From: a bacterium
Lineage (GTDB): Archaea; Thermoplasmatota; Thermoplasmata; Lutacidiplasmatales; UBA184
Length of the DNA stretch: 46,309 nucleotides
Direction: 5' to 3'
Assembly: GCA_027309555.1 (NCBI GenBank)
Contig: DAIDCO010000010.1
Location: 1 to 46,309, forward strand
The notes beneath the pieces were generated by a model, which searched no databases, was not told the DNA's origin, and saw only the letters and a list, made by a program, of their open reading frames with translations. Made by a program: the position numbers and the translations under genes. Shown here one piece after another: positions 15,389 to 24,862 of this stretch (its first letter is position 1; each line of letters opens with the position of its first letter).

Positions 15389-17410
15389 ATGGCAGAAGGA
15401 ACGGAACAACCGTCCATCGGGGCTGTAGAGCCTGTGTCGTCCAGCGAGCTGGACAGCTGGGCCCGCACCCTTCCCTACACGTCGAGCGCCCAGGTCGAGG
15501 TCCCGCCGCGACTGCTCGAGCAGGTGATCGGGCAGGACGATGCCGTCGAGGTCGCCCGAAAGGCGGCCACCCAGAAGCGGCACATGATCCTGATCGGCGA
15601 GCCCGGCACGGGCAAGAGCATGCTCGCGCGGGCGATGGTCGACTTCCTACCGAAGGAGCAGCTCCAGGACATCCTCGCCTACCCGAACAACGAAGACTCG
15701 AACGAACCGAAGATCCGAGTCGTCCCCTCCGGGAAGGGCAAGGAGATCGTGGCCGCCCAAAAGCTCGAGGCGGCACAGAAGAAGGAGCAGCGCACGATCC
15801 TGTTCGTCGTGCTGGCGCTCGCGATCATTGCGTTCACGCTCTACATCGTCCTGACGACCCACGACCTGACGGCGCTGCTCTTCGGCATGCTCATCGTGTT
15901 CATCGTCTATGCACTCGTCCGGTTCTCGGGCGGTCGCAATGACTCCGGGGCCGGGGTCGCGAAGCTCCTCGTATCGCACACCGTCGACGACAAACCTCCG
16001 TTCATCGATGCGACGGGCGCGCACGCCGGTGCACTCCTCGGGGACGTGAAGCACGACCCGTTCCAGTCCGGCGGGCTCGAGACCCCGCCGCACGAGCGCG
16101 TCGAGGTCGGGGCGATCCACAAGGCGAACGGGGGCGTGCTGTTCGTCGACGAGATCAACCTGCTCAAGATCGAGAGCCAGCACTCGCTGCTGACCGCGCT
16201 TCAGGAGCGCAAGTTCCCGATCGTGGGTCAGTCCGAGCGGTCGGCCGGCGCGATGGTGAAGACCGAGCCGGTGCCGGCCGACTTTGTGCTGGTCGCCGCG
16301 GGCAACGTCGACAGCGTCCAGACGATGCATCCGGCGCTGCGCTCCCGGATCCGGGGGTACGGCTACGAGCTGTACGTCAAGACGACCATGGCCGACACGC
16401 CGGAGAATCGGATGAAGCTCGTCCGATTCGTAGCCCAGGAGGTCCTGAAGGACAAGAAGATCCCCCACTTCGACGTCGGGGCGATCACTGAGGTCATCCG
16501 AGAGGCCCAGCGCCGCTCGGGCCGCTCGGGCCAGCTCACCCTTCGACTGCGCGAGCTCGGAGGGCTCGTGCGCGTGGCGGGAGACATCGCGCTCTCTGAG
16601 GGCCTCTCGATCGTTCACGCCGATCAGGTCGTCAAGGCGAAGCGTGCGAGTCGGTCGCTCGAACAACAGATCGCGGACCGCTACATCGAGCGACGCAAGG
16701 AGTACCGTATGTTCTCCGTCGAGGGCGCGGCGGTGGGCGTCGTGAACGGCCTCGCCGCGATCAACGCGCAGACGGGCATGGCGGAGTTCTCCGGGATCGT
16801 CCTCCCCATCGTCGCGGAGGTGACTCCCGCCCAGACCCGCGACAGCGGGGTCGTCGTGGCAACCGGGAAGCTCGGCGAGATCGCACGCGAAGCGGTGCAG
16901 AACGTCAGTGCACTGATCAAGAAGTACACGGGAGAGGACATCTCCCGGTACGACATCCACATCCAGTTCGTCGGAACGTCCGACGGGGTCGAGGGGGACA
17001 GCGCCTCGGTCTCGATCGCTACGGCGGTGATCAGCGCCCTCGAGGGGGTGCCGGTCGATCAATCGGTGGCGATGACGGGCTCGCTCTCCGTCCGGGGCCA
17101 GGTGCTGCCGGTCGGGGGCGTTACGGCCAAGGTCGAGGCGGCCGCCGACTCCGGGATCAAGCGGGTCCTCGTTCCCGAGGACAACCTCGACGACCTCGTG
17201 CTCGAGTCGCGCTACCGCGGCATGATCGAGGTGATCCCGGTGCGGACGCTAAGGGACGTACTCAAGTACGCGCTCGTCGGGCAGGGCACCCAAAAGGAGT
17301 CGCTCCTCGAGCGGCTCTCCGCGATGGTGCGCGCGACGAGCCGCACCTCCGAGGAGATCCCCGCTCCGGGCGCCCCGGCCGTTCCTCCGGGACGACCGGC
17401 GGGCTCGTGA
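15389..17410 (+). CDS. lonB: Archaeal membrane-bound Lon protease (LonB)
   Basis: A 673-aa ATP-dependent protease of the archaeal LonB type, which is anchored in the membrane and degrades unneeded or misfolded proteins. Walker A GEPGTGKS (Lys76) is followed by the LonB-specific insertion with two membrane helices (about 135-155 and 161-180), then Walker [10 protein letters not shown] near 252. The protease domain has Ser538 (EGDSAS) and Lys581 (TAKVEAA), 43 residues apart as in other Lon enzymes. The start at 15389 (MAEGTEQPS) fits the promoter. The C-terminal 40 residues are Pro-rich. The next gene overlaps its stop by 4 bases (GTGA), so this heads an operon of four genes. Confidence 0.96.
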   Translation: MAEGTEQPSIGAVEPVSSSELDSWARTLPYTSSAQVEVPPRLLEQVIGQDDAVEVARKAATQKRHMILIGEPGTGKSMLARAMVDFLPKEQLQDILAYPNNEDSNEPKIRVVPSGKGKEIVAAQKLEAAQKKEQRTILFVVLALAIIAFTLYIVLTTHDLTALLFGMLIVFIVYALVRFSGGRNDSGAGVAKLLVSHTVDDKPPFIDATGAHAGALLGDVKHDPFQSGGLETPPHERVEVGAIHKANGGVLFVDEINLLKIESQHSLLTALQERKFPIVGQSERSAGAMVKTEPVPADFVLVAAGNVDSVQTMHPALRSRIRGYGYELYVKTTMADTPENRMKLVRFVAQEVLKDKKIPHFDVGAITEVIREAQRRSGRSGQLTLRLRELGGLVRVAGDIALSEGLSIVHADQVVKAKRASRSLEQQIADRYIERRKEYRMFSVEGAAVGVVNGLAAINAQTGMAEFSGIVLPIVAEVTPAQTRDSGVVVATGKLGEIAREAVQNVSALIKKYTGEDISRYDIHIQFVGTSDGVEGDSASVSIATAVISALEGVPVDQSVAMTGSLSVRGQVLPVGGVTAKVEAAADSGIKRVLVPEDNLDDLVLESRYRGMIEVIPVRTLRDVLKYALVGQGTQKESLLERLSAMVRATSRTSEEIPAPGAPAVPPGRPAGS

Positions 17411-17649
17411 GGAGCTCCTTCCGCATCCCGGTCCATCTTCCCGCCCCTCCGCGCGCCGCCCCCGCGGTCCCCGACGAATCGGAGGACGACGAGGGTCGTT
17501 TCGTCAATCGACCTTGCTACGAGTTCAACACGCTATTGCGACCGGCGTGGAACGATCGTCACTGCGAGCACTGCCGGCACTACCTGACGGCCCGCTGCCC
17601 GCACATTGACGAGTTTCTGGACGACGTGGAAGATTTGACCCCGGAGTGA
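17407..17649 (+). CDS. Small cysteine-rich protein coupled to lonB
   Basis: An 80-aa acidic protein read from a GTG that overlaps the lonB stop codon. The N-terminal half is Pro-rich and probably disordered. The C-terminal half has RPCYEFN, then [18 protein letters not shown]: four cysteines and several histidines in a spacing that suggests a zinc site. It ends in a very acidic tail. It lies between lonB and nadM with only 13 bases to nadM. No family is recognised. Its place suggests an accessory or adaptor for one of these neighbours, but that is only a guess from context. Confidence 0.7.
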   Translation: MRSSFRIPVHLPAPPRAAPAVPDESEDDEGRFVNRPCYEFNTLLRPAWNDRHCEHCRHYLTARCPHIDEFLDDVEDLTPE

Positions 17650-17662
17650 TATCCTCCGAGCC

Positions 17663-18202
17663 GTGCGCGGGCTCCTCGTCGGGCGGTTCCAACCGTTTCA
17701 CCGGGGGCACCTGGCCGTCGCGCGCCAGATCCGCCAAGACCGCCCGGGGGCGCCGCTCCTCATCGGCATCGGGAGCGCGGAAGAGTCGTACACTTGGAAG
17801 AACCCGTTCACCGCGGGAGAGCGTTTCGAGATGATCGCCCGGGCCCTCGACGAGGCCGAGGTCGGTCGGGTCGAGATCGTCCCGATCGCCGACATCCGAC
17901 GGCACGCCCTCTGGGTCCGGTACATCGAGGGGCTCCTGCCGACGTTCGACCGGGTCTACACGAACAACCCGCTCACCCGTCTGCTCTTCGAGCGTAGCGG
18001 GTACAACGTGGAGAGCCCGCCTCTCGTCGACCGGCGTCACCTGGAAGGCGTGCGTCTCCGGGAGCGCCTCGCGACGGACCGAGGTTGGAAACCGCTCGTG
18101 CCGCCCGCGGTGGCGCGATATCTCGTGACGATCGGCGCGCCGGCCCGTCTTCGGGTACTGCGCGCCGGCGAGAGCCGCTCCTCCCCGGAAACCGTACCGT
18201 GA
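17663..18202 (+). CDS. nadM: Nicotinamide-nucleotide adenylyltransferase, archaeal type
   Basis: A 179-aa NMN adenylyltransferase that makes NAD from NMN and ATP. GRFQPFHRGH (residues 7-16) is the HxGH nucleotidyl transferase motif, and GSAEESYTWKNPFTAGERFEM is the typical archaeal NadM segment that binds nucleotide. Family members are about 170 residues, so the length is normal. The start is GTG 17663. The 3' end overlaps the next gene by 4 bases (GTGA). The last 20 residues are a short extension beyond the usual fold. Confidence 0.93.
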   Translation: MRGLLVGRFQPFHRGHLAVARQIRQDRPGAPLLIGIGSAEESYTWKNPFTAGERFEMIARALDEAEVGRVEIVPIADIRRHALWVRYIEGLLPTFDRVYTNNPLTRLLFERSGYNVESPPLVDRRHLEGVRLRERLATDRGWKPLVPPAVARYLVTIGAPARLRVLRAGESRSSPETVP

Positions 18203-19431
18203 CCGACCCCGAGGCGTCCAAGCCCCCGCCGGGCCGCCCCCACCGCTTCGAGCCGCTGCCGGAGTGGGTGGGGGTGTCGACGCGACTCGTCCACGGTGCC
18301 CGACGGCCGGAGTACAATGCGGGCGCGGTCGTGCCGCCGATCTATCAGACATCCACCTTTCACTGGCCCCCCGAACGCTCCGAATCCTCCGACCGCGCGC
18401 GGCCGTACCTCTATACCCGCCTCGAGAATCCCTCGCTCGAGGTTCCGACCGAGCTCATCCGCGGGCTCGAGGGCGCCGAGTCCGGCCGTCTCTTCGGATC
18501 GGGAATGGGCGCGATCACCGCGACCGTACTGTCGCTGCTCCGTTCGGGGGACGAGGTCGTCGCCCTTGCGGGGCTGTACGGTGGCACCACCGACCTGCTC
18601 ACCGACCTTCTCCCTCGCTACGGGGTCCGGGTCCGCGAGATCTCCGTGGCGGATGCGCGCGCTCCCGAGAGCGTGGTCGGCGAGCGGACGCGGCTCGCGA
18701 TCGTCGAGAGCCCGACGAACCCGTTGCTCACCGTACACGACCTCGCGCGCTGGGGCCAAGCGACCGACCGGGCCGGGGCGATCCTCCTCGTCGACAACAC
18801 GTTCGCGACCCCGATCAATCAGAATCCGCTCGCGCTCGGCGCCGACCTGGTCGTGCATAGCGCAACGAAGTACCTGGGGGGCCACTCCGACCTCGTCGCG
18901 GGCGTCGTGGTCGGCCCCGAGCGATTGATCTCGCGGATCGACTCGAAGGGGTACTTCGGGGCGGCGGTCGACCCGTTCGTGGGCTTTCTGCTCGCGCGCG
19001 GCCTACGGACGCTCTCGCTGCGCGTCGCCCGGCAGAACGAGAACGCCCGGGCGGTCGCCGAAGCGATTCGGGAGCACTCGGCCGTGACCCGGGTCCACTA
19101 CCCCGGATGGGGCGGGCCCGAGGAGGAGGCGATCGCGGCCCGCCAGATGCGCGGGCGGGGCGGGATGCTCTCGGTGTCGCTCCGCGGAGGCGTCGAAGCG
19201 GCGGAGCGGTTCCTGTCGCGCCTGCGCCTCGTCCACATCGCCGCGAGCCTCGGCGGCGTCGAGAGCCTCGCGAGCGTACCCCGGCTCACCTCGCACCGCC
19301 ACCTCTCGGCGGCGGAGCTTGCCGCCCGGGGGATCGACGAAGGGCTGGTGCGTCTCTCCCTCGGGATCGAGGAGACGGCCGACCTCGTCCGGGACGTCAC
19401 GGAGGCGCTCGACGCGCTCCCGGGGTCGTAG
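18199..19431 (+). CDS. Cys/Met metabolism PLP enzyme (cystathionine gamma-synthase / gamma-lyase / O-acylhomoserine sulfhydrylase family)
   Basis: A 410-aa fold-type I PLP enzyme of the trans-sulfuration family. HSATKYLGGHSD carries the PLP-binding Lys224. YTRLENPSLEVPTELI, FGSGMGAITATVLSLL, LYGGTTDLL and VDNTFATP match the family, and ASLGGVESLASVPRLTSH is the C-terminal substrate motif. Members make or break cystathionine, or add sulfide to acylated homoserine. The motifs do not decide which. The GTG at 18199 overlaps the nadM stop. It is the last gene of the lonB operon, and tRNA-Thr follows after 117 bases. Confidence 0.9.
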   Translation: MTDPEASKPPPGRPHRFEPLPEWVGVSTRLVHGARRPEYNAGAVVPPIYQTSTFHWPPERSESSDRARPYLYTRLENPSLEVPTELIRGLEGAESGRLFGSGMGAITATVLSLLRSGDEVVALAGLYGGTTDLLTDLLPRYGVRVREISVADARAPESVVGERTRLAIVESPTNPLLTVHDLARWGQATDRAGAILLVDNTFATPINQNPLALGADLVVHSATKYLGGHSDLVAGVVVGPERLISRIDSKGYFGAAVDPFVGFLLARGLRTLSLRVARQNENARAVAEAIREHSAVTRVHYPGWGGPEEEAIAARQMRGRGGMLSVSLRGGVEAAERFLSRLRLVHIAASLGGVESLASVPRLTSHRHLSAAELAARGIDEGLVRLSLGIEETADLVRDVTEALDALPGS

Positions 19432-19515
19432 GGGCCGGCAACGCCCTCTCCGCGCGTCGGAGGAAGCGGGCCCGTCGGCCTTCTTCCTGACCGTCCGTCC
19501 TCGCCGAGCGCCAGC

Positions 19516-19523
19516 ATTATAGG
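19516..19523 (+). promoter_or_regulatory. TATA box for tRNA-Thr
   Basis: ATTATAGG lies 26-33 bases before the first base of the tRNA. Confidence 0.6.
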
Positions 19524-19548
19524 GCGTCTCCTTTCGTCCGTCCGTCAC

Positions 19549-19621
19549 GCCACTGTAGCTCAGCTGGCAGAGCGGCTGATTCGTAATCAGCAGGTCGGGG
19601 GTTCAAGTCCCTCCAGTGGCT
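19549..19621 (+). tRNA. tRNA-Thr (CGU)
   Basis: 73 bases fold as a cloverleaf: acceptor stem GCCACTG with CAGTGGC, D arm, anticodon stem GCUGA/UCAGC around loop UUCGUAA (anticodon CGU, reading ACG), and a T arm with GTTCAAG. Discriminator base is U, no intron, CCA not encoded. The remains of a tyrosine recombinase begin within 30 bases of the 3' end, so this tRNA is the likely integration site of the island that follows. Confidence 0.95.
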
Positions 19622-19647
19622 TTGGTCCAAGGGTTCGTATCCGTTGA

Positions 19648-20907
19648 CGTTCCTCTCTCGGAGCGATCGGAGTCGCCCCGGCGGAACCGGTAACCGACAA
19701 TCGCCGGGTTGACATCCACGACGCGCTCGGGCAGATCGCTCACGCCGAAGCCCGTCTTCGTTCCCGCGATCCTGATGTCCCGCCCGAGACCGTCCGCACC
19801 ATCCTCGAGTTCGTCGAGGCCCGTCGCGCGGCCGTCTCCGCGCAGAGGGTGGTCCCCTACCTCTGGAACCTCCACGGAGCAGCGAAGAAGCTCGGCCCGG
19901 ACCTTCTCGAACCGAACCGGGACCCGCCAACGAAGTTCCTCCGACTCTACCGCGACAAAGAGGTCTGGACCCAGATCACCGTCCGCTCGGTCCTCTACTC
20001 GTTCTGGAAGTGGCGGTTCGACCGCAAGGGGAAGGACTTCCCCCGGTGGCTCAAGATTTCGGTCCCCGCACGAGGCGCACGTCGGAGCGACCGCAACGAC
20101 GTGCTGACACCGGAAGAGGTCGCGCGGATCGCCGAACACGCGATCAACCTGCGGGACCAGGCACTCGTCTGGGTCCTCTACGAGAGCGGAGGTCGCATCG
20201 GGGAGGTACTGGCCCCTCGGATCGGGGACGTCGAGCGGACCGAGTACGGAGCGGTCCGACTCTACTTCCCCACGGGGAAGACCGGACGCCGAACCGTCCC
20301 TCTCTTCGAACTGGCGGTCCCGAACCTGCTCCTCTGGCTCAAGAACCATGCGAGAGCCGATGACCGAAACGCTCCGCTCTGGGTTTCGGTCGAGCAGGCG
20401 AACCCGAGCGGTACCGGGATCGGCTACCGCTATGTCGTCATGCTGCTCGAGAGGTCGGCCACTCGGGCTGGGGTCAAGAATCCGGCGAACCCCCACAGCT
20501 TCCGTCACTCCCGGGCTACGGCGGTCGCGCAGAATCCCCGGGTCTCGACCTCCGTACTCGAGAAGTTCTTCGGCTGGCAACCCGGGTCCCCGATGGCGAA
20601 GACGTACGTCCACCTCTCGGGAAAGGAAGTCTAAGACGCCCTCGCCCGAGCTCACGGAATCGAGATTGGGAAGGTCGAGAGTCCCAGGGCGAAGCTCCCG
20701 CGAGTTTGCGCCCGCTGCTCGACCTCGAACGATGCCGACGGCAAGTTCGCCGTCCAGTGCCGAGGGCCGCTGACGCTCGAGGGTGCGGAGGAGCGAGTGC
20801 GGTGGAAGATGGAAGAGGACCGTCTCGCGGACCTTCTCGACGATCCGAGGATACGCGCATTCATCGCGCAAAGGATGCGAGCCCGGCTCGCTCGAGCAGC
20901 CGTTTAG
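19648..20907 (+). pseudogene. Decayed tyrosine recombinase / archaeal integrase
   Basis: One reading frame of 419 sense codons, broken by one stop, encodes a tyrosine recombinase. The core-binding domain (TVRTILEFVEARRAAV, VVPYLWNLHGAAKKLG) precedes the catalytic domain with Arg in GGRIGEV, HSFRHSR and the nucleophilic Tyr at 20605-20607 (AKTYVHLSG). No ATG, GTG or TTG lies in frame between the upstream stop (19645-19647) and GTG 19849, which is inside the core-binding domain. TAA at 20632-20634 ends the frame after HLSGKEV, but the usual archaeal continuation follows in the same frame (DALARAHGIE, then a zinc module CARC...QCRG with one Cys lost) up to TAG 20905. The 261-aa part from 19849 could still be made, without the N-terminal helix and the zinc domain. 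Confidence 0.8.
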
Positions 20908-21317
20908 AACCGGCCCCCTCACATTCGAATCCTTCGTCGAAAGAAAACCCGTTTCAGAAAGAGGAACAATGAACCCCGGGGCGCCTCGCGGGCTCGTGCG
21001 TCAAACCGAGTCGAGCGATTTCGGGGGGGCTTACACAAGCCTCGGGCAACAAATCGGTCAGCCAAGCTGAGGGAGGGTCCGGGCCGTACGCAAGGCGCCG
21101 GTTTCAAGCGAATCGGGGTCTATCTCGTTCCCCGTCGGCTCCCGAGCTTGGTCGGTCAGCGGGAACAGCCTGTGCGTCAGGGATCGGAACGATTCACAGC
21201 TCTGAACCCACCGACATCGGGAGGGTAATTCGTACGCCTAACCCCCGCCGTGAATGGCCATGTTCTGCAGCCCCAAGGCTCAAATACCACGTGACGGGAT
21301 TTTGATGGTCGAGGCCG
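20908..21317. other. Intergenic stretch, no gene supported
   Basis: About 410 bases between the integrase remnant and the next gene, less GC-rich than the core. A 33-codon frame from ATG 20969 has no recognisable product. CAAATACC at 21281-21288 could be the TATA box of the next gene. I see no second copy of the tRNA-Thr 3' end here. Confidence 0.5.
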
Positions 21318-21971
21318 TTGGTGCGCAGAGACCGCCACACCACCCACCCTATTCCTCCGACAAGAGAATGGGATGCCCCGTTGTGGGCGTGGGTCGTGGC
21401 ACTCACCACATTGATGCTCCTCACTTCGTTGCCAGCGATCGATGCCGGCGGCCACCTCGCCCGCATCCAACCGACAGTCGCAGATGCCAGGCAATCAACC
21501 GAATTCTCGCCGTTGGCCCCTCCGCTAAAGGTCCAGCTTGTCGCGAGCCCGTCGACCCTGAACCTCGGGAACGTGACGGGTCTGAATGCGCTCATCTCGG
21601 GAGGAGTCCCTTGGTTCAGCTTCGTGTGGGGCCTCTTACCGACCGGATGTAAGAGCTCCAACCAGTCGAGTTTGAATTGCACTCCCACCGCGGCCGGAAC
21701 GTTTACCGTCAGCGTCACGGTGACCGACAGTATCGGGAAGAGCGACACTAACTCAACCACGCTCGTGGTCAAGGGGAGCCAACCCATGGTCAGTGGTTCT
21801 CCCCTCTCCCTCGGGTCGATCTATGTGTTCGCCGGATTGTTGGGGATAGCAGCATCTGTCGTGACCGCTCTCGTGATCACCATGCTCTTCCGTCGAAGAC
21901 GTAGGCAACCCCCCATGGTCACGAGATTCAACCACCCGTACATTCCGCCCACATCCGAGGAGAACCCATAG
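21318..21971 (+). CDS. Surface protein with PKD/Ig-like domain and two membrane segments
   Basis: A 217-aa predicted surface protein. Residues about 22-42 form an N-terminal membrane segment or signal, about 68-150 a beta-rich Ig/PKD-like domain (SPSTLNLGNVTGL, LNCTPTAAGTFTVSVTVTDS, a phrase common in archaeal secreted PKD proteins), about 163-187 a second membrane helix followed by RRRRRQ. Several N-x-S/T sites could be glycosylated. The layout suggests a domain held outside the cell by two helices. The start is TTG 21318 or GTG 21321, both weak, chosen because a TATA-like box sits 30 bases upstream. Cargo of the tRNA-linked island. Function unknown. Confidence 0.7.
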   Translation: MVRRDRHTTHPIPPTREWDAPLWAWVVALTTLMLLTSLPAIDAGGHLARIQPTVADARQSTEFSPLAPPLKVQLVASPSTLNLGNVTGLNALISGGVPWFSFVWGLLPTGCKSSNQSSLNCTPTAAGTFTVSVTVTDSIGKSDTNSTTLVVKGSQPMVSGSPLSLGSIYVFAGLLGIAASVVTALVITMLFRRRRRQPPMVTRFNHPYIPPTSEENP

Positions 21972-22551
21972 CGGCCGCGGGGATCGTTGCCCGTAGCACC
22001 GAATTGATCGGACGCTGATCCGGCTCGGCTCCGCCAATCGTCGCTTGACCCCCAAGAGGACCGCGCGGAGCTCCGTCGACTTACTCGAGGAGACGGGTTT
22101 CCTTCCGAAGAAGCCGTGGCGATTCTACTCTCGGGTATCCGTCTTATGCTACCAGGAGGGGTCGATGGAACCGGTGCCGTGGTCGAACAGAACAGTCCAG
22201 ACGATTTCGGCGACGAGATTCCTGCGATCTATATCCTCTGGTCGCTCTCGGTAGCCGATTCGTCTAACCATGGAACGGGGGCGCATCCGGGAATCCGGTG
22301 GGTCCTCGAGTAGCGAGGCTACGCGGGAGATCCTCGAGAGGCCCGTGCGGAATGCCGACGCGCTCACCCGTCCCTCCTGGTCGAATCCTCTGACGAGGAC
22401 TCAAGGGCGAGGCAGGCGACGCTCGAGACTCCGGATGACCGGTTGGGGACGCCGAAACTACCCACCCAAACGTCGGAAGACCCGGAATGGGTTGGCCGGC
22501 AGGATACCGTGGGGGCCCGCCGGCGGGGGTCCGGGATTCCCGGTAGCCAAT
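21972..22551. other. Intergenic stretch, no gene supported
   Basis: About 580 bases between the convergent surface-protein and beta-helix genes. Two short plus-strand frames (22045-22254 and 22116-22313) show no domain, no promoter and no codon bias I trust. It may contain decayed sequence. Confidence 0.45.
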
Positions 22552-23661
22552 TCAGCAGGTCTCCACCGAGACGGGCGCGCTCCCGTCGAGGTCGATGATC
22601 ATGGTGTTCGTCTCGTCGCACAGCCAGACGCCGATGGCATCGTGGTTGACCGAATTGTCCTGCAAGGTGGTGTTCGCGAGTATCGGGGCATTGGCCTCGC
22701 CGGGGGCCGCTTCCGCCACCACTTCGATACCGGTAGGCACTGTCGGGTCGTTCGGGGGCCCTTCGAACCCGTTGTTGCCGATCATGTTGTGGGCAAAGGT
22801 GTTATTCCAGACCCGGTCCCCGGGGGCGTTGCTGTGGACCACGATCCCCGGGATGATGCTCCTGTAGATGTGGTTGCCCACGACCGCGTTGTCCCAGACC
22901 CACGTGCCGGGGGTGTCCGCCGCGACCACGATTCCCCCAACGAATGGGCCCGTTCCCGGGGCGCTTCCGACCACGAGATTGTCCCCTACGATATTGGCAC
23001 CTACCCCCGCTCCCGCGTCGTAGGCGGCCAGAACGATCCCGCATCCGAAGGAGTCATTCACGATCATGTTGTCCATGATCACATTCCCGATGGCGGGATG
23101 CAAGGCACCGGGCGCGAGCGCCGCAGGGTCGAACGCTCCGTCGTCGGAGACTCCGATCCCACCGTCGGCCATGTTGTTCAGGACGAGGTTGTCGCGCACG
23201 ATGACACCCGTCGTCCCGGTAAGCTGGATGGCCTTGTCCTCGGCGATGCAGGGAGGAGCTCCGCACGTGTGTGGAGCGAGTCCGTTGTGCACGACCGTGT
23301 CCCCAAGAACTTTCACTCCCATCGTGTCTTGAACAAAGATCCCGTGGTCATTGGCGTTCTTCACCGTAGCGCCGACAATGTCGACGTTCGTCACACCGGG
23401 GCCAACGTATATTCCGACATCGCAGCCCTGGGCATTGATGTATCCGCTGATCCACTGATGAGAGTGGGCGACGACGTTCGCCGTCAATCCAGTAGTCCCT
23501 GCGGGAACGCACACCGGATCCCCTCCGGTCGCTCCAACGCTCCGCGACGCCGCGGAGCCCGCCGTGAGCGGCACCAAGAAGGCCGCCACCGCAAGGAACA
23601 GGGCAACTCCGACCGCCAGTTCTCGAGTCTTTCTTCGCGTCCCGGTTCGCTTCCTTCGCAT
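22552..23661 (-). CDS. Secreted right-handed beta-helix protein (PbH1/NosD-like repeats)
   Basis: A 369-aa secreted protein. The Arg-rich N terminus followed by a hydrophobic stretch (about residues 17-36) is a signal peptide or anchor. From about residue 85 to 345 there are repeats of the parallel beta-helix type: strings such as NVDIVGATVKNANDHGIFVQD, GVIVRDNLVLNNMADGGIGV and VIMDNMIVNDSFGCGIVL, with the N-x-I/V pattern of pectate-lyase-like and NosD folds. Such proteins bind or cut polysaccharides, or serve as surface adhesins. Without catalytic residues that I can place, the role is open. It ends with a Cys as its last residue. The start at 23661 (MRRKRTG) gives the proper signal peptide. 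A frame upstream to 23697 is less likely. Confidence 0.8.
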   Translation of the reverse strand: MRRKRTGTRRKTRELAVGVALFLAVAAFLVPLTAGSAASRSVGATGGDPVCVPAGTTGLTANVVAHSHQWISGYINAQGCDVGIYVGPGVTNVDIVGATVKNANDHGIFVQDTMGVKVLGDTVVHNGLAPHTCGAPPCIAEDKAIQLTGTTGVIVRDNLVLNNMADGGIGVSDDGAFDPAALAPGALHPAIGNVIMDNMIVNDSFGCGIVLAAYDAGAGVGANIVGDNLVVGSAPGTGPFVGGIVVAADTPGTWVWDNAVVGNHIYRSIIPGIVVHSNAPGDRVWNNTFAHNMIGNNGFEGPPNDPTVPTGIEVVAEAAPGEANAPILANTTLQDNSVNHDAIGVWLCDETNTMIIDLDGSAPVSVETC

Positions 23662-23808
23662 GTTCCCCCCCCGCACTCCGGGACCGGCTAGGACCAAGGG
23701 GTAGGGCAGGCGGAACCGCGCGCCCGACTACTTGGCCATCGTCGGACACCGGGTGCCTTTCATCGGATGTGGTCGAGCGTCTTAAACGTGCCGTTATTCC
23801 CGGGTCGT

Positions 23809-23837
23809 GTGATGTGCCGTAAGTAGTTGCTCTCGGC
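23809..23837. repeat. Left inverted repeat of the insertion sequence
   Basis: Matches the complement of 24834-24862 at 20 of 29 positions, ending in the shared TTGCnCTCGG block. Confidence 0.6.
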
Positions 23838-23861
23838 GTCGTGAGCCCAGGTGGCCGTGTT

Positions 23862-24817
23862 TCATCGGTGCACCTGGTCCTCGGGATAGGCGGTCAGGTG
23901 GTCCGCTCGGTCCTTCGGGGTGAGCTTCCTTACGAAGCCGTGGAGGGGTGTCTCGGCGCGCTCGAAGTTCAGGCTGAGGTGGGGTTTGTCCTCGTTATAC
24001 CACGCCACGAGCTCCTCGAGCGTGTCGAACAGCGCCTCTCCGTCCGGCCAGTTGGCTCGCAGCTTCGACTTTAGGGTCCTGAAGACTGGCTCCACCTTCC
24101 CGGCCGTCAGAGGATGTTTCACCCGCTCCAGAATGTGCTGCATGCGGATCCCTTTCCGCCGCTGGAGTTCCCGCAGCTTCCGATCGAAGTGGGCGAGCTG
24201 GCCCTACTGGACCTTCGTGAACTGGGTCCGATGGTCGGTGAGGATCTGCTTGGAGAACCCGTAGCGACGGCCCGCAGTCTCGAAGGTCGTCCACGCGACC
24301 TCGGCGGTCGCCGTGGGCGTTCGGGCCCATCTCACGATCAATCGGGACGCATCGTCGAGGATCACGAGAAGGTAATCGCCCGACGGATCTCCGAGCGGTC
24401 CATCTGCCCGAGGGAGTTCGAATGCCTCCGCTCGAAGCGGACCCACTTGCGGCGGTGCAGCTTCTTCGGAGAGTCGACCACGAGCCTGGCTCGCTTGAAG
24501 GTCGCCCAGAGGCGATTATGGGCATTAGACACACGGTATTCCTCCTCCTCGAGCAGCCGCTCGAGGGCGAGGGGAAGGAGGCGGTGGTGCCGCTCGGCGG
24601 CGAGGATCAGCTCGGCCTCGTCTGGGTCCCGGGGCTTCGGGGGTCGGACGAGGTGTCGGTCCCCGTGTAACGGGAGACTGAGCGTCGCCGGACGGCGGAT
24701 CTCCCGGATCCACTCGGGAGTCACTCTATGGACGCGAGCGATGTGGTAGATGGAGCAGCGGTGTCGGGCCGACTCCCGGAGGATCCCGTGCACTTCGGCT
24801 CGAGAAAGCTTCCTCAC
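23862..24817 (-). pseudogene. Broken DDE transposase of the IS481-like element
   Basis: The likely start is GTG 24817 (RKLSRAEVHGILRES), a helix-turn-helix N-terminal part. The integrase core follows: NSLGQMD holds the first Asp. A one-base frameshift near 24375-24385 moves the frame into GDYLLVILDDASRLIV. An in-frame TAG at 24204-24206 stops it after TDHRTQFTKVQ, where the second Asp (TDH) is present. The rest continues in the same frame after the stop (RMQHILERVKHPLTAGKVEPVF, with the last Glu) to 23862. The C-terminal part resembles IS481-type proteins that act in a single frame. It cannot make full-length protein. Confidence 0.8.
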
Positions 24818-24833
24818 CCCGAGCGCTCTGTCT

Positions 24834-24862
24834 TCCGAGGGCAAGTAATTTCGGGATACTAC
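24834..24862. repeat. Right inverted repeat of the insertion sequence
   Basis: Partner of 23809-23837. With one base added on each side both tips read TGT inward, defining 23808-24863 as the element. Confidence 0.6.

Noticed and set aside
19622-19711. An active partitioned integrase fused to the tRNA end, as in SSV-type viruses
   Set aside because: A TGA at 19645-19647 lies in the frame between the tRNA and the integrase, so the frame does not run through the att site. Decay is the simpler reading.
20969-21070. 33-codon ORF after the integrase remnant
   Set aside because: There is no TATA box at the right distance, no known domain and no coupling with a neighbour.
22270-23691. Long plus-strand open frame opposite the beta-helix gene
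   Set aside because: It is a shadow of the minus-strand gene, with an unnatural Asp/Arg/Val-rich content and no domain.
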